Below are positions 16,554 through 25,209 of a DNA stretch of 64,000 bases, piece by piece. The translations under genes were made by a program, and so were the position numbers. Location of the stretch: the NCBI GenBank assembly GCA_900767825.1, contig CAAGAN010000020.1, forward strand, positions 72,504-136,503, written 5' to 3'. Position 1 is the first letter of the stretch. Each line of letters begins with the position of its first letter. Below the pieces are notes generated by a model, which saw nothing but the letters and a program-made list of their open reading frames with translations, ran no database searches and was not told the DNA's origin. This DNA comes from Bacilli bacterium. Its GTDB lineage: Bacteria > Bacillota_I > Bacilli_A > RFN20 > CAG-826.

Positions 16554-18604
16554 AGAATAATATCCTTTATATGTTTTATTTTTATATTTCCTAATTTACA
16601 GGCGACGCCATTTTTGAATTCTGGTTTTTTATCTAGATATATTCGGGTTTCTTCTTTTAATTCTTTGACTTTAATTATTAAAGAAGAAGGATTATCCCAT
16701 TGTTTTAAATATATGCAGTAAGGCAAACCTGTATAGAAACGGTCGTCAATCTTTTTGCCGTCTTTAAATATTTCAATCAGATCACCTTCAAAAGGAATTT
16801 CTAATCTGGTATTTCCATCTTTTGGCAATGATTGGAATGATATTTTAAATACCCTTTTATCATCTTCTTTATCTAATTCATTTAGTTCGAATTTGATATC
16901 ATGGGTTAAGTATTTTTTGCTATATATGCCCCATAAACCATCATTTCCTATTCTAGTTGAATTAGATACAAATCCAGGTTTATCTGGATAGATTTTAAAC
17001 CTAGCTTCATCATTTCCTTCTAGATGTATTTCTTCATTATCGATATAAATTTCATCATCAGTTATGATGGCAAGTTCTTCATTGTTCTTTTTAACTTTGT
17101 AACAGTGGCTTGCTTCCAATAATGAAAGGATAAATATAGAGGAATCATTTTTATCTATATCGAGGTAATCCGATCCAAATGTATTTACGAATATGGCATC
17201 TTTATTATTTAAAACCATATAAGGTGATACTAATCCAAACCGAACGTTGCTATGACCTATTTTCATATTTATCGGAAGAATTCCAAATGTATCTAAAGGA
17301 ATATCTATATTTGGATAATCAATACTTAGAGATGATACATATTTAGATAAAGGATATTGCTTTACTTCATAACCCCTGACATAGGTATTGATAAATAAGA
17401 ACCCGCTATCGCCATTCATCTTAAGTGAATATCTAGGTGAATCTAAATCAACCGGATCTTTAGCATTATCGATAGGGAAAATGGTAGAAGAAGATAATAA
17501 GGTGGATGCAAATTCGCTAGCAAAAACATTATAGACATGTAGCAATTTTCCGCCTTCCCTAACTTCTCCATAATTAGAAATAGCAGCCTGGAAGTCATAA
17601 TCTTTTTCGGCTAGATCGCAATAAAAACCGGCATCTAGATTTGATTCTCTTCTATATTCTTGCATTGAAGATAATTTGCCATCAGGATGAATTCCTCCAT
17701 GGAAGACATAATATCCTAAAGCAGCTACTCCGCTCCCTAACCTAGTCAAGACTAAAGCAGCATTGTCTTTTGGGCTTAATAATGGGCGACGTAATCTAGT
17801 GGCTTCAATGCCAGTCCCTAATTCAATAGTAGCATACAAAGATTCTTTTGTTTTCTTTGATAAATCTACTTTCTTTATTCCTGAATCACTTCCGATACGG
17901 CTATCATTTGGGTTAGGAGAGAAAATATATCCTTCCATTGGAGGCAATTTATCAACATGCCCTTCCCATGGAGCGGCGGCATAAGCACCATATACAGGCA
18001 AGGCATTTCCTGTTGCGGCATCTCCCCAGCCAGTAGCAAAATATATTGGCACATCAAAACCAATTTCTTTTAACATTGCCTCAAGTTTATCCATATGGAC
18101 ATCGCCATATGATTCATCTTGTCTTCCCCACTGGGCATATTCGTTTTCTATTTGGATAGCAAAGACTGGACCTCCATCTTTTTCCATATAGCCTTCACAC
18201 TGTTTATACAAGGCTTCAAAATAACGTCTAACATATTTTAGATAGACTGGATCATTTGATCTTAGCCTACAGTTTTTAGAATAAATCCAGTCAGGGAAAC
18301 CTCCGTTTCGACATTCCCCATGTACCCAAGGACCTAATCTAAGAGATACTAAAAGATTATTTCTTTTAGCAGTTTTTAAAAAGAAACGTATATCTTTATT
18401 TCCTGAAAAATCGAATTCACCTTCAATTTCTTCATGATGAATCCAAAAAGAATAAGTGGCAATGGCATTTACTCCAAGTGCCTTCATTTTCTTCATGTCT
18501 TTATCGTAATCACATCTAAAGGAACGGGAATATTGATATTCGCCAATGACAAGGAAGAATGGTTTGCCGTCTTTAGTAAAAGATTTTCCTTCAACACGAA
18601 TCAT
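16550..18604 (-). CDS. GH35-type beta-galactosidase-like glycoside hydrolase
   Basis: 684 residues, no signal peptide, so probably cytoplasmic and acting on imported oligosaccharides. The N-terminal TIM barrel begins FFLVIGEYQYSRS and has GVNAIATYSFWIHHEEIEGEFDFSG and RLGPWVHGECRNGGFPDWIYS, all typical of GH35. The acid/base Glu is E155 in FAIQIENEYAQWG. The nucleophile is less clear; E261 in IELGTG is a candidate because the usual TEFWxGWFD motif is not seen. C-terminal beta domains follow. A Shine-Dalgarno AAAGGAAG precedes the ATG, two bases after the GH78-like stop, so the two form an operon. Substrate is probably a beta-galactoside but the divergent nucleophile region leaves this open. 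Confidence 0.82.
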   Translation of the reverse strand: MIRVEGKSFTKDGKPFFLVIGEYQYSRSFRCDYDKDMKKMKALGVNAIATYSFWIHHEEIEGEFDFSGNKDIRFFLKTAKRNNLLVSLRLGPWVHGECRNGGFPDWIYSKNCRLRSNDPVYLKYVRRYFEALYKQCEGYMEKDGGPVFAIQIENEYAQWGRQDESYGDVHMDKLEAMLKEIGFDVPIYFATGWGDAATGNALPVYGAYAAAPWEGHVDKLPPMEGYIFSPNPNDSRIGSDSGIKKVDLSKKTKESLYATIELGTGIEATRLRRPLLSPKDNAALVLTRLGSGVAALGYYVFHGGIHPDGKLSSMQEYRRESNLDAGFYCDLAEKDYDFQAAISNYGEVREGGKLLHVYNVFASEFASTLLSSSTIFPIDNAKDPVDLDSPRYSLKMNGDSGFLFINTYVRGYEVKQYPLSKYVSSLSIDYPNIDIPLDTFGILPINMKIGHSNVRFGLVSPYMVLNNKDAIFVNTFGSDYLDIDKNDSSIFILSLLEASHCYKVKKNNEELAIITDDEIYIDNEEIHLEGNDEARFKIYPDKPGFVSNSTRIGNDGLWGIYSKKYLTHDIKFELNELDKEDDKRVFKISFQSLPKDGNTRLEIPFEGDLIEIFKDGKKIDDRFYTGLPYCIYLKQWDNPSSLIIKVKELKEETRIYLDKKPEFKNGVACKLGNIKIKHIKDIIL

Positions 18605-18606
18605 AA

Positions 18607-20865
18607 TTATTCTTCCTTTAAAATATAACCTTCCGGTATATGTATTTCTTTTTTATTATTTTTTCTATCAAATATCAGTGTTCCATTTTCTAATGGTATT
18701 TCAACATGGCAATCTATATTTATCGCAGGGGAAGAGAGGAATAATTTGTTACCTCTTTTTCCTTCATAACCGATTAGATAATCCAAAAGAAGATTTGCTA
18801 CATAAGAAGCAAAACCATGGTTGAGTGAGCATGCATATGGATTATCCATTTCCCATAATGAACCAGTTAGGATTGCCATCTTCTTAAAATAGGCAATGCA
18901 TTCATTCTTCAAGCAATCTTTATTCCCGTTTTCTAATAACATCATCAAGCGAAGGAAATTGCCGATGAAAGCATTTGATTTATAGACATTAGGATAAATT
19001 TTTGTATCATCTCGCTTTGCTCCGAAATTATTTAGCAAAGTCTCATATAGTTTAGGATAGAGGGGGCGTGAAGCGATTTTAGTAAAGAAAGCATAATACT
19101 GGCATGCTTCGGACATATTGTTTGTCCTAGTTAATTTGCCATTCTTTCTAATCGCGTTATCAACAAAGAATTCGCCATTAAAAGAATTCTCTCTAATCAC
19201 CTTATATAACTTCCTGGCTTTTTCTTTGCAGACTTCATTATCATAAAGTTCGCCGGCTTTTTCTAAACATAAGGCATACATCATGTTGCTAGGGAAATTA
19301 ACTCCTTCGATGAAAGAAGGATCATTAGCCTTGCTCCATTCGACAAATACCCAGCTATCAAGGTTTTCTAATAAACCATACTCATTTTCAAATTTAGTAA
19401 GAAAAGAAAGGATATCGTCGACATTCTTTTGGCTATCAATTACGATTTTATCTTTCCCTAGTCTAGATGCATGGTCAGCAATTTCGACAATATAGAACAA
19501 AGCCCAGTTAGGTATATATTTTTCATCATAATTATCGGCAGGGTAGCACATTGGAACCATACCTTTTTCGATGTTAGATTTGAAGTGGAGGTAGTTATCT
19601 AGGAAATTATCTTCAACTAGATTTTTTCCTGTAAATAATTCTTCAGCCCTGGCGGAAAAATAAGAATCGCAAAGCCAACCGGCTCTTTCTCTGCTTGGGC
19701 AGTCGGTAAGAACATCAACGGCATTAGAAGAGAAATTATTCCTAGCACCTTCGATTATCCTATTTATTTCTTCATCATTACATTCAACAACTAGCTTTTT
19801 TGCATCTGGATTGGTATATCCAACCATGCTGATTTTTATATTTTTGACCGAGCCTTTTCTAACCACCAAGCGAAAATATTTCGCGCTATATGGTTCAAAA
19901 GCTTGGAACGAAAAATGTCCTTTTTTGATTTTCATTCCAATTACATTATTGCAACCAATTCGTCTGAAATTGATTTCAAGATGGTCGCCTTTTTCTTCGT
20001 TTAAATCTATTTCATCAAAGAATAGATAGATTTCTGAATCTTCTAAAGCTTCTAATTCTAAACAAGGAAAACCAGTGGCTTCATTCTTTAATGAATATAT
20101 TTCGTAATGTCCTTCATTTAATACAGGGGTTGCTTCTTTTTTAATATAAGTCAAAGATAAACCATATCTATATGGATCCATGTCGTATTCTTTGCTTGGG
20201 AAAGTTGAGAACAAAGGAGAACATAACCATGGGTCATCTTCAATCTCTTTTTCTATATAGATAGCTAATCCAGATTCTCTATAGGAAGATTGATATGTTT
20301 CATAGGCTGGGTAATGAACGTTTCTAGGTTGTAATTTCCTATCATTAGTAACTACAGGGGTCTCTTCTTTTCCATTTTCTAAAGTGAAATCATAGGCTTC
20401 AGAGAAATTACGTTGGAAGCTATACTTGATTACTTTACGTAATTTATTGTTCCATTCCTTGACTTGGAAGTCCTTACCTGTATAGGCTAAAACTTCATCT
20501 TTATCTCTAATTTCTGCTTGGATAAATCCAGGTTCATCTAAACCATAAAAACTCTTTGTATTATAGGCAAGTGCTTCTATTTCTAGTAAATTCTTTTCCT
20601 TTTCGAGTTTTAAAGGGATTATATCGACCCTAGCATAGCCATGACTTGCTCTAGCCGGTCCAAAACCAATGAACTTATCATTTAGTTTAACACGGTAGAA
20701 ATTACATCCAGTTATGTATAAAGTAGCGGTTTCTCTTTTTTCTAGGACACAAGAAAATATTACACGAGAATGTAACAAACGTTCCTCATCCTTTTTCCAA
20801 ACTGGCTTAGCCATTAAAAAATAGCAAAGAGAATCTTTCAAATTGTTGTTAGCAGAAGTTTTCAT
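18607..20865 (-). CDS. GH78-like alpha-L-rhamnosidase family protein
   Basis: 752 residues without a signal peptide. The N-terminal beta domains contain ATLYITGCNFYRVKLNDKFIGFGPARASHGYARVDII, matching the sugar-binding sandwich found before GH78 catalytic domains. The (alpha/alpha)6 barrel starts near residue 370 and shows TDCPSRERAGWLCDSYFSARA (Asp388), the counterpart of the DCPQRDERLGW region of alpha-L-rhamnosidases, with Ser-Arg-Glu instead of Gln-Arg-Asp-Glu. It would release terminal rhamnose, consistent with the YteP/YtcP-like transporter and beta-helix protein of this locus. Divergent motifs mean another deoxyhexose or uronic substrate is possible. CATAAT lies 12 bases upstream of the ATG with no Shine-Dalgarno sequence. 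Confidence 0.75.
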   Translation of the reverse strand: MKTSANNNLKDSLCYFLMAKPVWKKDEERLLHSRVIFSCVLEKRETATLYITGCNFYRVKLNDKFIGFGPARASHGYARVDIIPLKLEKEKNLLEIEALAYNTKSFYGLDEPGFIQAEIRDKDEVLAYTGKDFQVKEWNNKLRKVIKYSFQRNFSEAYDFTLENGKEETPVVTNDRKLQPRNVHYPAYETYQSSYRESGLAIYIEKEIEDDPWLCSPLFSTFPSKEYDMDPYRYGLSLTYIKKEATPVLNEGHYEIYSLKNEATGFPCLELEALEDSEIYLFFDEIDLNEEKGDHLEINFRRIGCNNVIGMKIKKGHFSFQAFEPYSAKYFRLVVRKGSVKNIKISMVGYTNPDAKKLVVECNDEEINRIIEGARNNFSSNAVDVLTDCPSRERAGWLCDSYFSARAEELFTGKNLVEDNFLDNYLHFKSNIEKGMVPMCYPADNYDEKYIPNWALFYIVEIADHASRLGKDKIVIDSQKNVDDILSFLTKFENEYGLLENLDSWVFVEWSKANDPSFIEGVNFPSNMMYALCLEKAGELYDNEVCKEKARKLYKVIRENSFNGEFFVDNAIRKNGKLTRTNNMSEACQYYAFFTKIASRPLYPKLYETLLNNFGAKRDDTKIYPNVYKSNAFIGNFLRLMMLLENGNKDCLKNECIAYFKKMAILTGSLWEMDNPYACSLNHGFASYVANLLLDYLIGYEGKRGNKLFLSSPAINIDCHVEIPLENGTLIFDRKNNKKEIHIPEGYILKEE

Positions 20866-21016
20866 AATTATTTAGACATTATGATTTTATTCTCAGTCTT
20901 ATTTCGTTGCTTTCCTTTGTTACTCATATTTTTGCATTTTTTTGACCTTAGCGATTTTTTGTTTTAATTAATAAATATGGACTGAATATTTCTTTAATTT
21001 ATAATTTCCTATTGTT
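20866..21016. promoter_or_regulatory. Divergent promoter region (GH78-like gene / HAD gene)
   Basis: On the plus strand TATAAT (21000-21005) ends 11 bases before the HAD gene ATG with a weak TGGACT 16 bases upstream of it. On the minus strand CATAAT lies 12 bases before the GH78-like ATG. Neither gene has a Shine-Dalgarno sequence. Confidence 0.45.
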
Positions 21017-21670
21017 ATGGGATTAAAAGAACTTGTAGATAATAGCAAAGCAATAATATTTGACCTTGATGGTACTCTTATTGATTCGATGAATGTCTGG
21101 AGTGATATTGATAAGGAATTCTTTAAGATGCATGATCTTCCATTTGAGAAAGATTACCAAAAGGAAATAGGACATAAGGGCTTAAAAGAAATCGCAGCCT
21201 ATACCAAAACTAGATATAACCTAAAAGAAAGCGAAGATGAAATTATTTCTATTTGGCTTGATATGGCTAAAGAAGCATATGCATATAAGATTCCTTTGAA
21301 AGAAGGGGTTAAATCATTTCTAGAATACCTGCAATCAAAGAATATAAAGATGGGTATCGCGACTTCAAATTCCTTAGAACTAACCGAATTGGTATTAAAG
21401 CATCATGATATTTATAAATATTTCTCTAAAGTCGTTACTGTTAATGAATTGAAGACAAATAAAGGTAGCCCGGATATCTATTTACATATTTCGGATAGCT
21501 TTGGATTAACTCCTAACGAATGCATTGTATTCGAGGATTTATTAACGGGTATAAGGACTGCTAAAAAGGCTGGATATAAAGTAGTTGGAGTAAAAGAAAT
21601 ATCTTCTTTAGATAAAGAAAAAGAAATAAAAGAAATCGCTGATCTATATATATCTAACTATAATCTTTGA
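21017..21670 (+). CDS. HAD-superfamily phosphatase, beta-phosphoglucomutase-like
   Basis: 217-residue cytoplasmic HAD hydrolase. Motif I is FDLDGTLIDS with both aspartates, motif II is ATSNS, the conserved Lys follows in NKGSPDIY, and motifs III/IV are CIVFEDLLTGIRTAKKAG. An alpha-helical cap sits between motifs I and II, as in beta-phosphoglucomutase and related sugar-phosphate phosphatases. Substrate unknown. No ribosome-binding site; a -10 box 11 bases upstream suggests a leaderless mRNA. Confidence 0.9.
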   Translation: MGLKELVDNSKAIIFDLDGTLIDSMNVWSDIDKEFFKMHDLPFEKDYQKEIGHKGLKEIAAYTKTRYNLKESEDEIISIWLDMAKEAYAYKIPLKEGVKSFLEYLQSKNIKMGIATSNSLELTELVLKHHDIYKYFSKVVTVNELKTNKGSPDIYLHISDSFGLTPNECIVFEDLLTGIRTAKKAGYKVVGVKEISSLDKEKEIKEIADLYISNYNL

Positions 21671-21724
21671 TTTTTGTTTGTTTAGTTCTTGATAAGGGTT
21701 ATATTATGCCTATTGTTTTTATTT

Positions 21725-22309
21725 ATGGATTGGCCAAATATCATTCTTACATCGTTCTCAATGGCAATTGATGCTAGTGCAACTAACGCAGTCAACGCGA
21801 TTAAGGAAGAACATATATCTATTTGGAAGCTAGTGCTATCTTCTTTTATATTCGCTTTCTTCCAATTTGTCATGCCTTTGATTGGTTATCTAATTGGATC
21901 GGGTTTTAGGCAATATATAGAAAATGCGATTCCTTATATTGGGTTCTCCTTGCTATTTTTATTATCAATTAAGTGTTTCTATGATGCGATTAAAGAGACT
22001 ATTCAATATAAAAGAAGCAATGGGGAATGCCAAATCGAACGTAAAAAGATCACCTTCCTTACTATTTTAGCAGAAGGGGTTGCAACTTCTATCGATGCCC
22101 TTTGTATTGGATTTGTTTATCTTTCCTATCAAATAAATGATGCCTTAATTGTTTTTGGTTTAATTGGAGTTACTACTTTTATTCTTTCTTTATTATCTGG
22201 AATATTAGGTAAATATATAGCTAGGTTCCTTGAAAGATGGGCTAATTATATTTCTGGGGCTGTATTTTTAATTATTGGATTAAAGATTCTTATCGAAAGT
22301 TTCCTTTAA
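21725..22309 (+). CDS. MntP-like manganese efflux membrane protein
   Basis: About 194 residues with six membrane segments. Two internal repeats carry the family hallmarks FSMAIDASATNAV and AEGVATSIDALCIGFVYLS, matching MntP (LSMDAFAVS and ATSIDALAVG), which exports Mn2+. The frame also opens at TTG 21689, but the ATG at 21725 gives the expected N-terminus. The only Shine-Dalgarno-like sequence (AAGGG at 21694) fits an ATG at 21706 that is in another frame and stops after 21 codons, so the start signal is unclear and a small frameshift near 21710-21722 is possible. Confidence 0.8.
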   Translation: MDWPNIILTSFSMAIDASATNAVNAIKEEHISIWKLVLSSFIFAFFQFVMPLIGYLIGSGFRQYIENAIPYIGFSLLFLLSIKCFYDAIKETIQYKRSNGECQIERKKITFLTILAEGVATSIDALCIGFVYLSYQINDALIVFGLIGVTTFILSLLSGILGKYIARFLERWANYISGAVFLIIGLKILIESFL

Positions 22310-22355
22310 TAATTATTTCCTTCGTTTTTATTAATGAATTAGGTTAACTAAAAGG

Positions 22356-22361
22356 TATAAT
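22356..22361 (+). promoter_or_regulatory. TATAAT -10 box of the M18 aminopeptidase gene
   Basis: Perfect TATAAT ten bases before the ATG at 22372, with no clear -35 and no Shine-Dalgarno sequence in between, again implying a leaderless transcript. Confidence 0.5.
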
Positions 22362-22371
22362 TTCTTTGTCT

Positions 22372-23661
22372 ATGGAAAAAATAATGGAAAATCTAAATCA
22401 AATCATATCCTTATTAAAGGAATCTAAATCCCAATTTCATGTAGTAAATAATATTAGGGAAACTCTTCTTTCTAATGGCTATAAGCAAATAAAAGAAGAA
22501 GATGAAATTACTTCTATTGGAGATTATTTCTATATTAGGGGAGGGTCTTCTATAGTCGTTATAAATATAAATTCAATGGACCCGTGTAGCAAAATAATTG
22601 CTGCACATACCGATTCCCCAACCTTCAAATTGAAATAAAATCCAAATATAGCGGATGCTAAATTAAATAGGCTAAATGTCGAACCTTATGGAGGGGCAAT
22701 CTATTATCCTTTCTTTGATAGACCTCTAGGAGTTGCAGGGAGAGCATTCTTTAAAAAAGATAACAAAGTTGAACAAACCTTAATTGATTTAGATGCCTCG
22801 TTTATTATTCCTTCTTTGGCAATTCATATGGATAGGAATGTAAATTCTTCTTTCTCTCCTAATCCTAAATCTGATTTGCTTCCTTTATATGGAATGGAAG
22901 AAGACACCGATATATCTACCTATATAAATAATAAATATAAGGATAATGGAGAACTTCTTTCCTATGATTTATTCTTGTATAACAAAGTTGAGCCAACCTT
23001 AACTGGATTAAATAAGGAATTCCTTTCTTCTTCTAGGTTAGATGACTTAGCTAGCGTCTATTCTTCTTTACTAGGATTAATTTCTTCCAAAGACAAGAAA
23101 GGATGCAACATTGCTATATATTTTGATTCGGAAGAAGTTGGATCATCTACTTTTAATGGGGCGGATTCTGATTTACTTTCATTTACTTTTGATAAACTTT
23201 CTTCCTTTTATAAAGTTAGCAAGGTTAAATTAGCTAGGAATAGCTTCTGCATCAGCGCGGATAATGCCCATGCCATTCATCCAGCCCATGTCGATTTAAC
23301 TGATAGAAGTAACCAGGTATATCTAAATTCAGGAGTCGCTATCAAATATAATGCGAATATGGCATATACCTCAGATGCTTATTCTTCTTCATTTATAAAA
23401 GAGATGTTTAACAAAGCTAAATTAAATTACCAAGAATTTAGCAATAGAAGTGATTTAAGGGGTGGATCAACTTTAGGGAATATATCTTCTACCCAGATAT
23501 CACTTCATACAGTAGATATCGGTATCCCTCAATTAGCAATGCATTCTTGTTATGAAACTCTAGGGGTAAATGATTTATTGGATATGGTTAAATTAGCCGC
23601 TACTTTCTATTCTTCTATGTTTAATCTAGAAGAAGATGGATTTCAAATATTAGGAGAATAA
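22372..23661 (+). pseudogene. M18 aspartyl aminopeptidase with in-frame stop
   Basis: Two open segments in the same frame (22372-22635 and 22639-23661) are separated only by TAA at 22636-22638. Together they give a full-length M18 metallopeptidase of about 430 residues: AAHTDSPTFKLK with the first zinc His, then RLNVEPYGGAIYYPFFDRPLGVAGR, RLDDLASVYSSL, FDSEEVGSST, AIHPAHVD and the C-terminal GIPQLAMHSCYET. M18 enzymes remove N-terminal Asp or Glu from peptides in the cytosol. Relatives commonly have Glu after FKxK, so a GAA-to-TAA change is the simple explanation. The second part lacks an obvious restart signal. A sequencing error or readthrough cannot be excluded. The uridine kinase gene follows after two bases. 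Confidence 0.8.
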
Positions 23662-23663
23662 AG

Positions 23664-24353
23664 ATGTCTAGGATTGTTTTAGTCGGAGGGGGATCTAGCT
23701 CAGGGAAAAGCTATATTACCGAAGCTGTCATCAAAAATGTTGGCAAGGAAAACGTTACCCGCATGACCATGGATGATTATTATAAAGATCAATCCGACAT
23801 GAAATTAGAAGATAGGTATAAAGTTAATTATGACCATCCAAAGGCTTTTGATTTCCTTTTGATGAGAAAGCAAATCCAAGATTTAAAAGATGATAAACCA
23901 ATCGAAAAGCCTATATATGATTTCGTTACTTTAACTAGGACAAATAGGACCGAGATCATCTATCCGAATAAAGTCATAATTATCGAAGGTATCATGGCCT
24001 TGGTAGATAAAGATATCCGTAAACTAGGGGATATAAAAGTATTTATCTCCGCTTCTGCTGAAAGAAGATTCTTACGCAGGTTAATTAGGGATAAGAAAGA
24101 AAGAGGACGCAATTTCGAGAATATCGTTAAGCAATATTTCGCCTCTGTCCAACCAATGTATGATGAAATTGTCGAACCTTCATCGATGTATGCCGATTTA
24201 ATCGTAAATAATGACGGGGTCGAAAACCTTTCCGTTGCAGTGCTTACTTCCTTAATCAAAGAAGAAATAGAATTAGCTAAGACCAAAAAAGAACCAACCG
24301 CGATAAAAGAGGAATTTGATGAAGATTCCTTATCTGCCGTATTCTTAAAATAA
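23664..24353 (+). CDS. udk: Uridine kinase-like P-loop nucleoside kinase
   Basis: 229 residues. Walker A is GGGSSSGKSYI, followed by MTMDDYYKDQ, YDHPKAFDFLLM, and the Walker B-like VIIIEGIMAL. The lid has RRLIRDKKERGR. These match uridine/cytidine kinases, which phosphorylate uridine to UMP in pyrimidine salvage using ATP or GTP. The length is slightly above the usual 205-215 because of an acidic C-terminal tail. A good GGAG precedes the ATG, two bases past the aminopeptidase stop, so it is cotranscribed. The gene ends four bases before a convergent lipoprotein gene. Confidence 0.88.
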   Translation: MSRIVLVGGGSSSGKSYITEAVIKNVGKENVTRMTMDDYYKDQSDMKLEDRYKVNYDHPKAFDFLLMRKQIQDLKDDKPIEKPIYDFVTLTRTNRTEIIYPNKVIIIEGIMALVDKDIRKLGDIKVFISASAERRFLRRLIRDKKERGRNFENIVKQYFASVQPMYDEIVEPSSMYADLIVNNDGVENLSVAVLTSLIKEEIELAKTKKEPTAIKEEFDEDSLSAVFLK

Positions 24354-24357
24354 TTCT

Positions 24358-25209
24358 CTAGAATGTAGAAATATCAAATATCTCTCCTTGGAATTGTTCA
24401 TAATCCCCATGGATATAGGTATAGCTAGATTCAACTCTTTGCCAGTTGACTCTTTTGCCTCCGCTATAAACATCATCTTGAGTTATATGGGTGGCTTTAG
24501 AGATGACGCTTTTTTCTAAACTGATAGTTACTTCATGGCTAATTTGTCTTGATTTGACATTGATTTCTTGAAAAGAAGTAAGGCTATAGGAAAAGGAAAA
24601 AGTCCCAGTCATCGAATAAGAAGTAGGGAATTTATATTCATAGGAAATTAAATCCAACCCCATGTTGTCTAATATGTATTTTAGATTTGCCTTTTGAGAA
24701 TAGGCAAAGGAAATATTAAGTGCATCTTCTGCATTATTTAATATATTGGGTGCAACATTTTTGGTTTTGCTTCCATCTTCATTTTTAACTAATTGATAGA
24801 CATTAGTGCCCGAAACAAAGCTCTGGCATTCATATTTATTTGGGCTTTCTCCAACTAAAGCATTACCTTTTCTAACTGTAATATCAGAAGCGCTTTCCCT
24901 AGAATACCTAGTAGCAGTAAAGGTGTCGCTTCCAGACATATCAGGGCTATCGCCTGCAGAAAAATTATAGTAATTATTCATTACGGCATTTACTTGCTTT
25001 GTATGCCCTTTTATATCATCTAGGTAAAGGATGAATTCTTCTATTTTTTCTCTATCTATTTCTTCTTGGGTTAATGTAGATGCAGTGGTTTGTTCGCTGC
25101 TAGTAGTTACTTCAGTTTTACTAGATTCGGTAGATGAAACGCTACTAGTTGTAGTCCCACAAGAAAACAAGAATCCTAAAGAAAATATAAGTAAACTTGC
25201 TTTCTTCAT
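24358..25209 (-). CDS. Secreted lipoprotein, function unknown
   Basis: 283 residues. The signal peptide ends in lipobox LFSC (Cys17), followed by a Ser/Thr/Glu linker typical of this genome's surface lipoproteins. The rest is beta-rich with no recognised domain and looks like a lipid-anchored binding or sensor domain. Its ATG overlaps the stop of the upstream lipoprotein gene by one base (TAATG), so the two are coupled and likely work together. Confidence 0.7.
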   Translation of the reverse strand: MKKASLLIFSLGFLFSCGTTTSSVSSTESSKTEVTTSSEQTTASTLTQEEIDREKIEEFILYLDDIKGHTKQVNAVMNNYYNFSAGDSPDMSGSDTFTATRYSRESASDITVRKGNALVGESPNKYECQSFVSGTNVYQLVKNEDGSKTKNVAPNILNNAEDALNISFAYSQKANLKYILDNMGLDLISYEYKFPTSYSMTGTFSFSYSLTSFQEINVKSRQISHEVTISLEKSVISKATHITQDDVYSGGKRVNWQRVESSYTYIHGDYEQFQGEIFDISTF

